DNA of 64,000 bases from Macrobrachium rosenbergii (taxonomy: Eukaryota > Arthropoda > Malacostraca > Decapoda > Palaemonidae). The position numbers and the translations under genes are program-made. The stretch is taken from contig NC_089744.1 in NCBI RefSeq assembly GCF_040412425.1, forward strand, positions 34,391,243 to 34,455,242, read 5' to 3'. Below are positions 25,555 through 39,919 of the stretch, in pieces (within the stretch, counting starts at the first letter, position 1; each line of letters starts with the position of its first letter). Under the pieces are notes generated by a model that saw only the letters and a list, made by a program, of their open reading frames with translations, was not told the origin of the DNA and made no database searches.

Positions 25555-25590
<36 letters not shown>
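25374..25590. repeat. (CT)n ... (GA)n palindrome
   Basis: A CT array (25375-25458) is followed by an imperfect inverted repeat (about 25459-25495 against 25520-25557, sharing the ggccttaaaac and aatatt phrases) and then a GA array (25558-25590). The whole block can fold with CT pairing to GA. Confidence 0.8.
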
Positions 25591-25594
<4 letters not shown>

Positions 25595-27235
25595 AAAGGA
25601 ATATTTCCAATCTGATGTCACAGTTTTTTCAAGTTAAGAAAAGCAAATATCATAATGCAAAATAAAAATGTATCCTTAGGTGGCTTGCCCAATGTCAGTT
25701 CAGTAGGAGCCAGGCCATTACTCATCATTAAAAAAATTTCAACACTGATTGCTTTCTTTTTCATGCACAGCTCATAGCCAAATCTTCTGTAAGATTCATT
25801 GCGTGAGACACAATATATCACTTCACACTAAAAATAATAAGAGTAAAGAGAGCACTATCACAATTACTTCCTGACACTTTATCGCAAAATGAAGTATAAA
25901 AATATAGAAAGAATAAAATTAAAAATAGAGTAGGCTTCTTGTAAAATTTAAACTCGTGACTTTTGATTCCAGATCACTACATTTTACCATTGCTATGAAG
26001 GATAGCAGCTCTTTAAAGTCCTGTGGAACACATATAACTTTTATATGCAAACTGAACCGTAGATCAGTGAGGATAATCTTTTTAGTTGTTGATAGATCGT
26101 AAATGGTAAAATTCTGACTTTACGTATATGGCAGAGTGGTAGGGTTTGTTGTAAACTACCAATCTGACACAGTTTATAGCTATAGGAAATGGAGACAGTA
26201 TGGACAACAGGGACATTTAATAGTCGTCTTCTTAACATTATAGTATATTTTTGTTAATATTTTGCTTCCTTGAAGTGACGAGAGCAAACTTGCATTTTTC
26301 AGATTTATTTTGTCAGACCGAGGACAGGCATGAGTCCACTGTTTTAACAATATGTTATTTGTCAGTGGAAACCTGTAGACTTTAGATTTGGCTCTTTCTG
26401 TTCCAACTTGGGCTAGTGCAACTAAACACTGCAGATGCTGTCAAGAGAACTTGCAACATGTTGCTCAAAATTAGCAAATACCAGTTCAGCAGAATATGTG
26501 TGACGAATTTTTACTTAAGATGGCAGGTCGGCTGATGTATCGTTATTGTTGGTAAAACAAATTCTTAGTGATTTATCCTTATTTTATAGTCAGCGTGCCG
26601 CGCGGGGGGCGGCGGTGTTGGCTGGGGTGTCTCAGTTTCAGGGCTCCCACTTTTAGGGAATTATCCCTACTGGGACTTTTGAGGAGCTTGGTGAATAATT
26701 TGGGAATTTCTGAAAATCTAGGGATTCTAGGGAATTCTCGACCATCAGCCACTATCTTAAAATTTTTAAATTATTTTCCCAGACACCTTCATTTATCAGG
26801 TTGGGCCTTGAGGGGGCGCTTTTATTGCGTTTACCCAGGGCAAGGAGGAAATAAATCCTTCTCAAGCACAGGAACTCAGCCATAAAACTGATCGTCTTAT
26901 CACCTTTATTGCCTTTGGATGGCAATGGATTTGGCATAGAATGTCACTTCATATAGAATGCCACTTAGTATGAGGTGTCAAACTCATAGATTGTCATCCA
27001 CTTAGGGCAGACAAAGGGAAATAAGACTGGCATGCACATCAACAACAGTCTTTTTGTATCATATTAAATCATGATTTTAGTTCAACAAGAATTTTTAAAA
27101 ATCTCAATGTATATGAAACTATTAATTATAGGTTGTAATCACAACCAACCGAATGTTCCTCAGTCCTCTGTTGGATGGTTTACGGGTCTCATGAAGATAT
27201 CTATGAAATCTTTCGAGGCATCCCCCCGCCGGCCC

Positions 27236-27239
<4 letters not shown>
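25591..27239. other. Intergenic sequence, no supported gene
   Basis: AT-rich with short frames only. The plus frame at 26568-26885 is GC-richer at its start but has no recognisable domain. Confidence 0.35.

Positions 27240-27307
<68 letters not shown>
27240..27307. repeat. (CT)n microsatellite
   Basis: About 66 bp of CT dinucleotides with one slip. Confidence 0.97.
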
Positions 27308-27310
<3 letters not shown>

Positions 27311-27872
27311 TCCTCCTGACTTTCTTCCTATATTTTAAGGATGTCTTAATATCATTCATGTTGGCATTTGCTTTATCCCCAGTCACTTTGGATAGCTATT
27401 GTCTAAAGATTCACTGAAATATACTAAACTCTTCATAGAAATATGCGTTACAGAAGTGACAAGGCGTTAGTCCTGTAACTGAAATTACAGTGAATATGAA
27501 ACTGTGCCTTTATTTGTGGAAATTTAAATCCTAATGTAAGGGTGCCATCCTGAAAGTTACTTGAGAGAATGCAGAGTTTTGAATAAGTAATTTCTACCTT
27601 TTGTCGATGAGACATGTAATGCTATTAAGTAAAGTATTAACCATTTTCAGTTTTTATTCGATAACTTACACTAAAATACTGTTAAAGACAGTTAAATGTC
27701 TCATTAAAATTGCTGAGGTTCTTATATACATTATCGATTAAAGATTATATTCATATCATGAAAATCATATATTTTATTATATTTATTCATTTTAATTTCA
27801 TCAATTTGTTTCTGTTTATAATTCAAAGTGCTCAATAAGGCTAGCCTTCAAATATTTGCAACTATTAAAAAA
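27308..27872. other. AT-rich flank of the 4.2 kb transposon
   Basis: No gene or repeat recognised. Confidence 0.4.
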
Positions 27873-28099
27873 GTGCATTTCAGGGCCGCGTCTAATTGGT
27901 TTTCGTCGATAAAATCCTTCCAAAGCATCGGATATGGATCGTAGCCTATTTTGGAAATAACTATTTGAAGCCACGGCCTAATTGGCAAAAATATGCATTG
28001 ATGTCTAATGTTGATAATTAAGGCACTTATCGCAGTAAATCACAGAAATTTCAAGGGAAACTTAGCTAAATTTAGTAAGCACCTAGAGGGAGGCTAGTG
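27873..28099 (+). repeat. Left terminal inverted repeat of the 4.2 kb transposon
   Basis: Starts gtgcatttcagggccgcg and ends aggctagtg. Long identical runs with the right end include gcacttatcgcagtaaatca and the region through ggaggctagt. Confidence 0.92.
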
Positions 28100-29220
28100 A
28101 AAACGTCATTACTGAAGGCCCTCCCACTCATTTATACTATAGTATGACGTCCTTTACTAGACACCCCGCCCATATACTTTATGAATGAAGACTCAGATGT
28201 TGGTAGTAGTAGTATATGGGATTCTTGTATTGTTTCACACACACAAACACCTACCCTACTCTCTCTCATCTTTTCGATGAATCATGTCTCTAAGTAAAGT
28301 ACAATAAAGGAATGGGCATCAAATGAGAATATTAATTCTGTAATACAGTTCCTTAGCGCAATTCACGTTTGCTTTAACTTGAAATATGCACCAAGTCTTA
28401 CACGCATTCTGTGAAAACGATTGTTATCCTGGAGTTTCTGTTGCTTCATATTGTTTCAAAAGTTCCGGTTCACGTGTACCTGCTTAGTCCTGCTAAATGA
28501 ATGTAACATAACGCAAGTGTTCTAACCTTAACTTCCTTAATGCATGATCAATCCCATAATAAATCCAAAGTATTTAGTGTATCACACAACTCCCCATTTA
28601 TTATTCTATGTGTGTGTGTGTGTGTCTCTGTGTCAGTTTCGTTGTTTCTACACGCTTGATTCATTTACTTGAAACTGACTCTCTGTAGGGTTGTTGAGTG
28701 GTTGTCAGTGAGCCTATGTATTCCCGGTTTTATCTGTTTATTTTTTTATGAATTTGAAGTTACTCATTCTTTCAATTTTCAATTATTTTGAATATTTCAT
28801 TTACATCGTTTATTATATAGATATTTCATTTAATCATAACTACATTGTAGTGCTGAATGATACTCGTAACTCATAGTCCAAGCGCTTGAGTTATGCCCTA
28901 ATTTTTATAATCCACTAATCCATTGATTGTACTGAACATTATTGAAATTGAAGGAAATATGAAATAAAAAAATACATCTTGTAATATAAAATTATGTGAA
29001 AGGATATGCTATTGTTTAAGTTAAGATTAAGACAGCTTTGTGTGAATCACGGTCTTACGCTTTGAACAGACCAGAAGTGAAGAACTTTCGATGGAAATAG
29101 AGAAAGTAAAATTTCTATATGCGCAAAGGTCAAAGTGGAAACAAAAGAGCACACTCCCAAAGTAACTTTTATTCATTTTCATCATCATCATCATCCAGGT
29201 ATAAGTCTTGTGTATCGTCG

Positions 29221-30443
29221 TCATCGCTGTTTGTTGATAATGATATGCCCCACAGGCTCCTGAATGTTGTCTGATGACAAATATCCATCCTCAAAATCTC
29301 GAGATCGTTTCACTGCAGACGCCCAAACCCTATGAGTGACCAAAAGCTTGGCTTCTTCCAGTCTTGCCTGCAGGTCTGCCCGGGTGAATCGATGTAAGGA
29401 TGAACAGACATGACGTTTCATGCACGCCCATACCTGATCAATGGCATTGAGCTCTGGGTGGGCAGGTGGCAGGCGGACCACCTCATGGCCCCACTCTCGG
29501 ATGATGTTGTCCATGGTGTACTGTGGTTTTGGCCGGTGCTGCTGGCATCTGAGCAGCAACTCTGGTCGTGTGGCACCGTCTGGGACAGGGATTCTGCGCC
29601 TCTCCAGCCAAGTAGTAAGGTCTGCTTTCTTGGTTGACGTAGTAGGACACCGACATGCGTCTATTAGCTGGTTGTGATAAGGTGCCTTGCCAAGTACCAT
29701 CACTGATGGTTCGGACAGCAATGCTAGAAGCTGATTTGTCAGCCAGCGTATGAGCAACTCGCCTGTCATTTCCCCATGGTAATCGCCACTGGTGCTCTTT
29801 GCAGGGTAACAAAGGGAAGAGCCTTCAATGAATCCATTTGCTGTGCCAGCTGCAACCACCACGAAGTGCTCTCCTTCGCCAGATGGTACCTGTCGGCTAT
29901 CCGTGGCACTGGTAGCAGGCTGTGAGGTGTCCACCCACTTCCTGCTGTGGCTCATTCTTGTGGTGAACCACGTTTCATCGACATGTACTTGTACTATCCG
30001 CCTCCCTTCTTCTCGGTGGCGCGCGCCTCAGAGCCCGGAGAGCGCCGATCCGACTGCAAGATATATCTTTCGCTGGGAAGTTTTGTATTTGAATCCCATA
30101 TCTTGCATGACCCGCCACACCGATATCTCAGAGGTTGTTTCCGGGATAATAGTGGCTGTCTTCAAATCTTCTGTTAGGGTTCTGACAGTAAAAACTTGTT
30201 TTGCTGCAAACTTGTTGTGAACAAAGCGGCGAATGACACCCACCGTAAAATGATCAAAGGCTTGTGGTGTAGGCATTACTACCCCAGCAGACTGAGGCGA
30301 GCTCACTGATCTGTTGCGCTGGATAATCTTCCTCACAGCATGCGACGTCATACCCATGAAATTTACCACACGGTCGTGGGGCCTGTGTGGATAAAGACCA
30401 GTATTTAGCCAATGAATAAAAATGCTTTATATAACATACTTTG
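29221..30443 (-). pseudogene. IS630/Tc1-mariner-like DDE transposase, one in-frame stop
   Basis: One reading frame runs on the minus strand from about 30443 to the stop at 29221, interrupted only by TGA at 30030-30028. The part before it (30369-30031) has a helix-turn-helix-like DNA-binding region. After it come the first catalytic Asp in VHVDETWF (Asp codon 29979-29977), then SVMVLGKAPYHNQ, and then RLPPAHPELNAIDQVW with the third acidic residue. In relatives the second motif is normally a VxDNAxYH type. Here Asp-Asn is replaced by Gly-Lys (29691-29686), so the second catalytic Asp seems lost. Length of about 380 codons after the start region fits the family. It would cut and paste the flanking inverted repeats. 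Confidence 0.85.
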
Positions 30444-31883
30444 TTTTTCCTATGCACACGGCCATGTAAAGTATTGATAACGATATTATTAATCATACAG
30501 ATAATAATTACAATTTTCATCATAGCTATCATTATTCTTGTTATTAATATCATAATCATCATTATTGTTATTATTCATACTTCGACGACAGGAACAAGGA
30601 TAATAGAATATGCATAAATACATATGCCGCATACATACACATATATAGACAGATATGGTACATACATAAAGCACATAAATATAATACATAAATGAAATTT
30701 TATATATATATGTGTGTGTGTGTGTGTTTAAGAGGTGCTAAGGAATCGAGCAGGAGAAAGTTACTGCTGATTTATTGAGGACACAGGTGGTTTATATAGC
30801 GGCGGACAGACGTGACGCCGAGGAATACAATGAGAACCAGGGTGGCCTGAGGTCAATAGCATTTGACGATAAATACACTCTGAGTTGCAAAAATGGACAA
30901 TAATGAAGTTGACGACATTCTGACACGAGCAAAAGAAACATATGCAATATAAGTTAGTAACAGGTATACATTTACATAGATTAGTTTAAATGATTGGGTA
31001 TGGCTGATCCTGCGTGACCTGCTATCGCAGGAGCGGCACAGGAAACGGGTCGCCATCATGGAAGACCCGCTCAGCAGGGACTTTACATGTGTAAGGAGGT
31101 CAGCAGCTAGTCAGTGAGATAGTTTATCAGTCAAGAAGTTTCGGCCAGTGTTTAATCTTGGTCTGAAAAGTTAGAGAGGCCTTGATATAAACAAAATATT
31201 TTCATACTCGCCATTCGAGTATTACCCCTATAAAGGTCAGCTTTGTTCTCTTGTCTAAATCGTTTGGTGCTTGTGTATCACCTTGTTAAGCACTTACTTC
31301 TTAATATTTAGCATAGGACCCATACTATTTTTTCTTTGTTGCATACTGCAAATACACGCAACACGAAAGCAGTCTTGCAGTCACGAGGACAATTTGCTAG
31401 GCTTGCCATAGGTGAAGCAGCAGTCACTTATAACCCGGCTTTGCCCTGTCGTCGGCGACTCGGCGATGTTTACTATGCAAGTTACCAGGTATATCGGGCC
31501 AAATATCTTACTAAACACCTCTAAATTATTGTATTTTCATTTCAGTATGATTGGCTTCACCAGTTCCAAAAGTTTTGTATAACTGATCAAGAAAATGTAA
31601 ATAGAAATTGGGTTATAATTGCTAAGTATTCCTATAGTCAACGTAAAATTGTACAATGAAAATAGTAATATTTACCAAATTCCTTTGCTATAATGTTGTC
31701 ATATTTATACAGTATACCACATTCTTATTCATTACCCGTGGTATCATCAATGGAAACCGCAATATTATCGTAATTCCTAACAATTCTCAACAAGAGGGTC
31801 AAATATTTGTGTTTCTATGATCATTATCACACTACTGGGAACACTGCTATTAAACCTGATGTCATAGCCTACTTTACGTCACA

Positions 31884-32104
31884 ACTAGCCTCCCTCCGGG
31901 TGCTTGCTAAATTTAGCTAAGTTTCCCTTGAAATTTCTGTGATTTACTGCGATAAGTGCCTTAATTATCAGCATTAGACATCAGTGAATATTTTTGTCAA
32001 TTAGGTCGTGGCTTCAAATAGTTATTTCCAAAATACGATCCATATCCGATGCTTTAGTAAGATTTTATCGACGAAAACCCATTAGACACAGCCCCGAAAT
32101 GCAC
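31884..32104 (-). repeat. Right terminal inverted repeat of the 4.2 kb transposon
   Basis: Reverse-complement partner of 27873-28099. Ends gccccgaaatgcac. Confidence 0.92.
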
Positions 32105-32559
32105 AGTCCTTTGACTAATAGAGTACTTTACATAACAATAGCTTCTGTTAAATCTCTTGAAAGGACCTCTGCTTGAATCCCCAGGAGTATATTGAATTAA
32201 ATCATATCACCATATCTTTTTCAGTATATTTTAGAGTCTTAAAGACAATAAACTGTAATGGCTGATAAAAATAATTTCTTCACACAATTTTTTGAAATAA
32301 TTTAGACTACCATTAAACTAAATTACATTTTTTTTATTACTCATAGAAAACGAAACCACATTATGATCTCCGTAACAAAAAAAAAAAAATTTATCACCAT
32401 TCATTGCTACTTTTCGTATGGTTACTGCGTTTGATTAAAACTCGTTATATTAGTCTGCATGCAGTACTTAATTACTTTTCTGAGAAGAATAACTTTCGGT
32501 TTGTTTACAAGTAAATAGTCTTTTTTTTGTGTTTCATATATCAATAACTAAACGCATCG

Positions 32560-32870
32560 CTATGTAGGCTATTTCAGAAAGTTTGAGTCATCGTTTTTGT
32601 CAATATCTTTCAAACCAATCGATTGATTGATATGGTACTTTGACAAAGAGTATCTCACACCCTCCCCTAATTTTTGATAAAAAAAATTTCATGTCCAAGC
32701 ACGGATTTCAAAAGCACTTTATTCTTGAATTTTAGGACATGGCCAAACTTAGCCAGTCAAGATTTACGAATTCATTCGGATGAGCACTCTTGGGATACTT
32801 ATCCTTCCTATCACCCATCCTTCCTCATTCTTTAAACCTAACTTCCCCGTCTGTCTCTTCACTCATCCCC

Positions 32871-32937
<67 letters not shown>

Positions 32938-33835
32938 AATATTTGTTATGTAATGGAATGTTTTCAGGTACATAGCATTGCAATTTTTCAACTGAGCAAT
33001 GTAGGATGAAATGAGCTAACGACTTACATGGTTATACAGAATTTAGGGGTTTCCGAAATCATTATAGTTGATGGATGAAATGTCGGATTAAACGACGGGT
33101 TTACCACTTGTGTATCCAGTAACTACAGAGAGGTTGGTCTCGTCGCTGTTCAGAGTTATGGCTTACATGTTGAAATGTCCTCGTGGATGCAGAAATGCAT
33201 TTGCTATACGTCTTCTTGAAGTTTACAGCCAGGAGAAAGCTGCCCCAAAAAATAAGAATAAATCTGAATAGGTAAGATATTGCTTATGTTTATATTTCAT
33301 GGTCATACATATATGGTAATAAGGGAAAGATAAAACTTATTTATTGACATACATCTATGATATCATGTACATTGTCTCAAACGGTTATAAACTGTTCTGT
33401 GATTTTAACCCATTATTTCTTATTATATATGTAGAGCAATGAATTTGGAGTAAACATAAAATAACCTTTCATCACAAAATTATGCAAACAAAATAAAAAC
33501 AATCACACTCATGAAGAAAGCAACACACGGTACTGGGTGTAATGACGTCAAGGAAGAGTAGGGAGAAGAATGGTGGGGTCGAAGAGGAAAGTTGGGGATA
33601 GTGAGGAATTTACTATAATTAGATATCAGGACAAGTTCAGTAGTACCCAAGCTATTGTGTCCGAAAGCGTTAATCAGTTTGCTGGCTACCCCATCAAATT
33701 CAAGAGTAAAGTGCCTGAAAAAGCTGAATTTGGAAATTGAATTTATTACCAAAAATTAGGGGAGGGTATGAAACACACTGTTATAATTAATTTGAAAGAT
33801 ATTGGCAAAAAACGATGACTTCCTGAAATACATAG
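32560..33835. mobile_element. 1.3 kb inverted-repeat element, probably non-autonomous
   Basis: The left end 32560-32677 and right end 33748-33835 are imperfect inverted repeats. Both begin ctatgta, and share tttgaaagatattg and aaaattaggggagggt when brought to the same strand. The left arm has extra sequence of about 30 bp. Inside are a CT array and a 37-codon frame at 33167-33280 (starting MAYMLKCPRGCRNAF) whose stop is followed directly by gtaaga. No transposase seen, so it is probably a non-autonomous element. Confidence 0.6.
32875..32933. repeat. (CT)n microsatellite
   Basis: About 58 bp of CT dinucleotides inside the 1.3 kb inverted-repeat element. Confidence 0.97.
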
Positions 33836-34249
33836 TTGTGTTCTAGCAAGATAATGTTCTTGAATTAAATTATCCATCCTTATCACTGTAATTGGGGTGA
33901 CCTTGGATATCGAATGAAGCCTCTGATACAATATAGAATAGAATGCAAATTTCAAGGAGGAGATGAAGAACACAATTTAGAATGTGCCAAGTACTCAGGT
34001 CTAGACGTTGAAATAAAAAATAAATAAATAAAAAGGCTCAAGAAGAGTTAGGAGAAAATATTTGGACAAACATGGGATGATGTTGACAAAGCTATGTAGT
34101 CAGGGAGCGGCTTTGGTATTAGGGTAGCCCACAGAATTATTAATGAAATATTCATGGGTGAAAGGGAAAAGAGGACAATACTTGTCAAAAGAGGAAGGGT
34201 CAACAATAACAACCAAAGGAAATGAAAGACAGCTTTAAGCAGAACATTT

Positions 34250-35500
34250 TTGTAGGGCCATGAAAAGAAGATATGACGGGGATAATTTTATTGATATACC
34301 AAAAGCTGGAAAAGAACTAAATGTACTTATGAATGACTTTACAGTTTTTGAGGTGGAATCAATAATAAATAAACTTAGGAGACGGAAAACACGCATTTAT
34401 AACTTAATCACTGCAGAAATGATATTGGTATGGAATTAGAAAATCCATTTTGATGGCTTTATTTAATTACGAGAAGTCATTTGACATCGTTCTCAAACCA
34501 ACATCACGGAAGACCTTGCGTCACTATGGCATTCCCGCCAAATATGTAAAGCCCTAGTTGCAATTATCCATGAACGAAGTAGGTGCAAAGTTACAGCTGA
34601 TGGGGTCTTATCAAAGGATTTCCAGTATGCAGTGGGGTGCTGCTGTACGAGGGAATGTTATTTCACATTTGTTGTTTTCCCTTGGTTTGGATTATGTGTT
34701 GAAAAGTGGTCGGAGAAGGAGAGAAGGCTTAGCCTGGAGTAATGATAGAATCTTTGCAGACATAGAATGCTCAGGTGATGCTGTTTTAATTTGCAAAATA
34801 CCCCCAAGATTTACAAAGCTCGCTTTATAGAACGTATTGAATATCTAGGGAGAGGGAACTCAAAATAAATCTGAGCAGTAACGTTATATGAAGAAACGAT
34901 TAATGAGGTTAGATCATTCAAATATTTATGAGCAATGACATCCAGGCCAGGTTCTCTTGAGCTGAGGTGTAGTCGAAGACTTTAAAGCCAATCAAAGATT
35001 AGGCAGGCTGAATAAGATGTGGACATTAAACAATGAAAATACATACGATAGATTATGCATGAGTCTAGTACAATCTACGTTGCCATATTTACAGGAGTCT
35101 TGGTATGAAAATGAAAGTATATCTAAAAAAAATTTTGTAGATTTAAGAATAAAGCTTTACGAAGAATACTAGGAGTAAGATGGGAAGAGAGTGCTAAAAA
35201 TTATACCATAAGAGAATTTATGTAAGTTCCATTTGTAGAAATAATGATGAAATAGAGATGGAGAAGGCTTTGACATGTCCTTTGCACAACCCCTGGGAGA
35301 GTATTGTGTGGTAGCGTCAACTATGCCCCTACGGGACACCAGCAGAGTTGGAAGATCCAGACCTACATGGATGAGAACTATGACAAGGGAGGCTGGAGAC
35401 ATGTGGAGATTTGTGGAAGATAAACTACAGAAAAGACACGAGTGGTGGAAATTTGGAGACCTTTTATGTCACATGGGTCTGTAGGCAAGAAAATTATATC
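34250..35500 (+). mobile_element. RTE-like LINE remnant
   Basis: In several plus-strand frames broken by stops and shifts, the order fits an RTE-type reverse transcriptase and tail. There is ALFNYEKSFDIV (family AFxDFEKAFDSV with a catalytic Asp) near 34455-34490, then RHYGIPAKYVKALV, then a frame change and QYAVGCC in the place of VxxGVRQGC, then a C-terminal part with RRILGVRWEESAKNYTIREF at about 35155-35220 and 'RPTWMRT' near 35355. No complete domain survives. Boundaries are approximate and no tail was identified. Confidence 0.65.
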
Positions 35501-36867
35501 ACTGCAAATAGGAATCACTGACGACCTTACTTCTTCTCCAAACTTTAGTTTTGTTTTGGAATAATTTTATACACATCTATTTCCAATCTAATATCTCCTT
35601 TCTTTTAACAAAAGAACATTCTTAATAACGGGTTAACAAAAGAGACTAGAACCGTTGGGAAACTGATGCTGCTTAATAATTTTCATTAAAAATATTTTTC
35701 CTTAATAATTAACATTCTTTGCAGGTCCTTACTATTCCAGTTCTTAAATTAAACAACTTACTTTAAATGGATTTATAAAAGTTTTCTTATTACGAAGGTA
35801 TTTCCTTTCGTGTATTCTTTGTGCCAGAGAAATTGGGAGCGTCAGCAAATTCTTTGGAATCTCTTCTAATTAACTGATGACACCAGTGCAGATAACATGG
35901 CGAGGCATTACCTACTGGTTCGCCTTCTAGAGTCCTTTGCATTCTAAGCCATAATGGTCGTTTCTGTGCTGTCAGTTGCCATATCATGAGTTGTAAGTTC
36001 TCTGTCCCTGGTAACTGCTGTTCTTGGGAGTTGGTTATTCTTTCAAAGTAATAGCATTTTGGCCTAAATTTGGGCTTCATTCTTTTTTCTACGTTTTCTC
36101 TTTTTATTTATGTGACACCTCTCTCTGACGCGAATATGTCCCTGGTCTTCGTGTATGGTGTACGGTGATTATAGTTTTGAATGGTTACAAATATTTATGC
36201 ATAAACTGCAATCACTGCAATACACAGTAATGATAATGATCAATGTCTGCGAAGTCTCAAGAGTGTTTTACCACTGGACCGGAATTAAATTATGATTGGA
36301 TCTAGCAAGAGTTATTTCTATGTTTGACCAATAAGCTAGTAGCAAAATAACCCTCTCATGTGGTTTTTATTTATAGCCGCTTTACCATCATCCATCGCTT
36401 TATCTTTTTGTAACTTCATCATAATGGTCTCCATCACTAGCTAATAAAATCACCTAGACCATAACATGCGTGCTAATAATTTTATGAGAAGAGCAGAAGT
36501 ATGTGTGTGTATCACTAGTGAGAAAACTTGAAATGGCAAGAAATTTGGCAAAGGGGTAAAACTCCTAGCATAGGAGACAGTATGAATCAAAATGCTTTTG
36601 AGATGATTTGCTTTTGTGTAGAGAATGGAGGACCACAGGTCGGTAAAGGGAACGCTGGATGGAATATCTTTGGATCGTGGGAGTCTGAAAAATAAGGCTA
36701 AATTGCACAGTGTGTTTGAAACGATGCTCATGAACCTTCCTGTTTCTGTATATGCAGGGGCTTCCTATGTAATTGTTAGCAACATCAAGAAAGGGAGTTC
36801 ATCCTTGATTCAGCATTTAACAGATGAATGTAAACCAACCCTTGTTGGAGAAATTGGCTAATTAATG

Positions 36868-36868
<1 letters not shown>
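35501..36868. other. Intergenic sequence, no supported gene
   Basis: Short frames on both strands (for example 35790-36080 minus, 36450-36731 minus, 36625-36861 plus) without family motifs. Some may be further LINE debris. Confidence 0.35.

Positions 36869-36942
<74 letters not shown>
36869..36942. repeat. (AT)n microsatellite
   Basis: About 74 bp of AT dinucleotides. Confidence 0.97.
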
Positions 36943-38190
<1,248 letters not shown>

Positions 38191-38396
38191 GTGTGTGTGT
38201 AAGGAGTGAAAAAGAGTTCATGTCTTCCAGTATGTATATTTCGATAACCAGTTCTCATTATCGGTACCATAGCCAGAGTAAACTATTACCGAACAATGTG
38301 CAACAAATTATATTAAACTATTTTTTGAAGTATAGCTGATTTACAAGTTTCAACCAGTCATCAAATCCTTCGTCCTTTTCCATGTAATACACATAC

Positions 38397-38399
<3 letters not shown>

Positions 38400-38464
<65 letters not shown>
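38400..38464. repeat. (AT)n microsatellite
   Basis: About 65 bp of AT dinucleotides directly before the next hairpin. Confidence 0.97.
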
Positions 38465-38719
<255 letters not shown>

Positions 38720-38879
38720 TTATTTAGAGCTGTTTACTTCTATCTGTGATTGTCAGATAGGGAAGACAAACGTACTGTATATGACGATCGTGTTTATAGT
38801 TTTACATAGAAAATTACCACGTATTGTATGTGTAGTTGTTAAACCGTAAATCTGGTAAACTGAAAACAGATTTAAAGAA

Positions 38880-39137
<258 letters not shown>

Positions 39138-39185
39138 TTTCTACATATTTAACGTGTTCAAATTGAAATGCTACACACACTGTCA

Positions 39186-39194
39186 TTTGCTTAC

Positions 39195-39282
<88 letters not shown>

Positions 39283-39291
39283 GTAGGCAAA
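39186..39291. repeat. (AT)n array inside a short inverted repeat
   Basis: The arm tttgcttacttgaa (39186-39199) matches ttcaagtaggcaaa (39278-39291) in reverse complement with one mismatch. Everything between is AT repeat. Confidence 0.88.
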
Positions 39292-39611
39292 TAAATAACG
39301 CTCTCGTAGCCTTTCAAGCAAAAATTATAATATCCGAACGAGTATAGGTTGCAGAAACTTTGAGAGAATTACATTACTGACGCAATTCAGAGCACCTCTG
39401 CTATTGCATCTTAAGGAGCTAGGGGAGCGGTTCTTCTATAATAAGACTGCTGACTGTAGATGACACTCTAACGCTGGTATCACAGTAGATAACAATGTCT
39501 CTTCGTGCGTTATTTTGAGGAAGACGACTGGGGATGGTCTTGAAAAGTGCAAGCTTTAGTTGTTGTTATGGAGACGTCAGCAAGAGTGGGGGACTTGGCA
39601 AAAAGCTAAAG
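39292..39611. other. Unique-looking intergenic sequence
   Basis: No gene or repeat recognised. Confidence 0.4.
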
Positions 39612-39623
39612 TACGGAGCGTGC

Positions 39624-39907
39624 GAAAAAGTTAAGTATACCTTAGTTTAACCAGACAACTGAGCTGATTAACAGCTCTCCTAAGGCTGACCCGAAGGATT
39701 AGATTTATTTTACGTGGCTAAGAACCCATTGGTTACCTAGCAACGGGACCTACAGCTTATTTTGGAATCCGAACCACATTATAGCGAGAAATGAATTTCT
39801 ATCACCAGAAATAAATTCCTCTTATTCTTCATTGGCCGGTCGGAGATTCGAACGCGCGGCCAGCAGAGTGCTAGCTGAGAACGGAATCCACCATCCCAAT
39901 GAGGAAC
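39624..39907 (-). mobile_element. tRNA-derived SINE (family 1), with target duplication
   Basis: On the minus strand the head at the high-coordinate end has a B-box-like gcgttcgaatctccg. The body contains gaggaatttatttctggtg, aatgtggttcggattccaaa-like and gctgtaggtcccgttgctag segments, and it ends near ggtatacttaac. The insertion is flanked by an exact 12 bp direct repeat tacggagcgtgc (39612-39623 and 39908-39919), as expected of LINE-driven insertion. Two plus-strand copies lie at about 41.6 and 43.8 kb. Confidence 0.9.
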
Positions 39908-39919
39908 TACGGAGCGTGC

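Larger units (their letters stand above)
27873..32104 (-). mobile_element. 4.2 kb DNA transposon with long terminal inverted repeats
   Basis: Inverted repeats of about 225 bp bound the element (27873-28099 and 31884-32104). Between them the minus strand carries a single IS630/Tc1-like DDE transposase gene in the middle third. Repeats plus transposase in one unit make this a complete-length class II element. It is unlikely to be active, because the transposase has a stop codon and one altered catalytic position. The flanking target duplication is not certain. Some outer similarity (ctatta on both sides) might mean the true ends lie about 10 bp further out. The rest of the element (28100-29220 and 30450-31883) is non-coding AT-rich sequence. 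Confidence 0.88.

Noticed and set aside
25362..25610. Open frames of Ser-Leu or Arg-Glu repeats at CT/GA arrays (also 27071-27417, 32790-32975, 40663-40886, 49050-49271)
   Set aside because: Simple-repeat artefacts.
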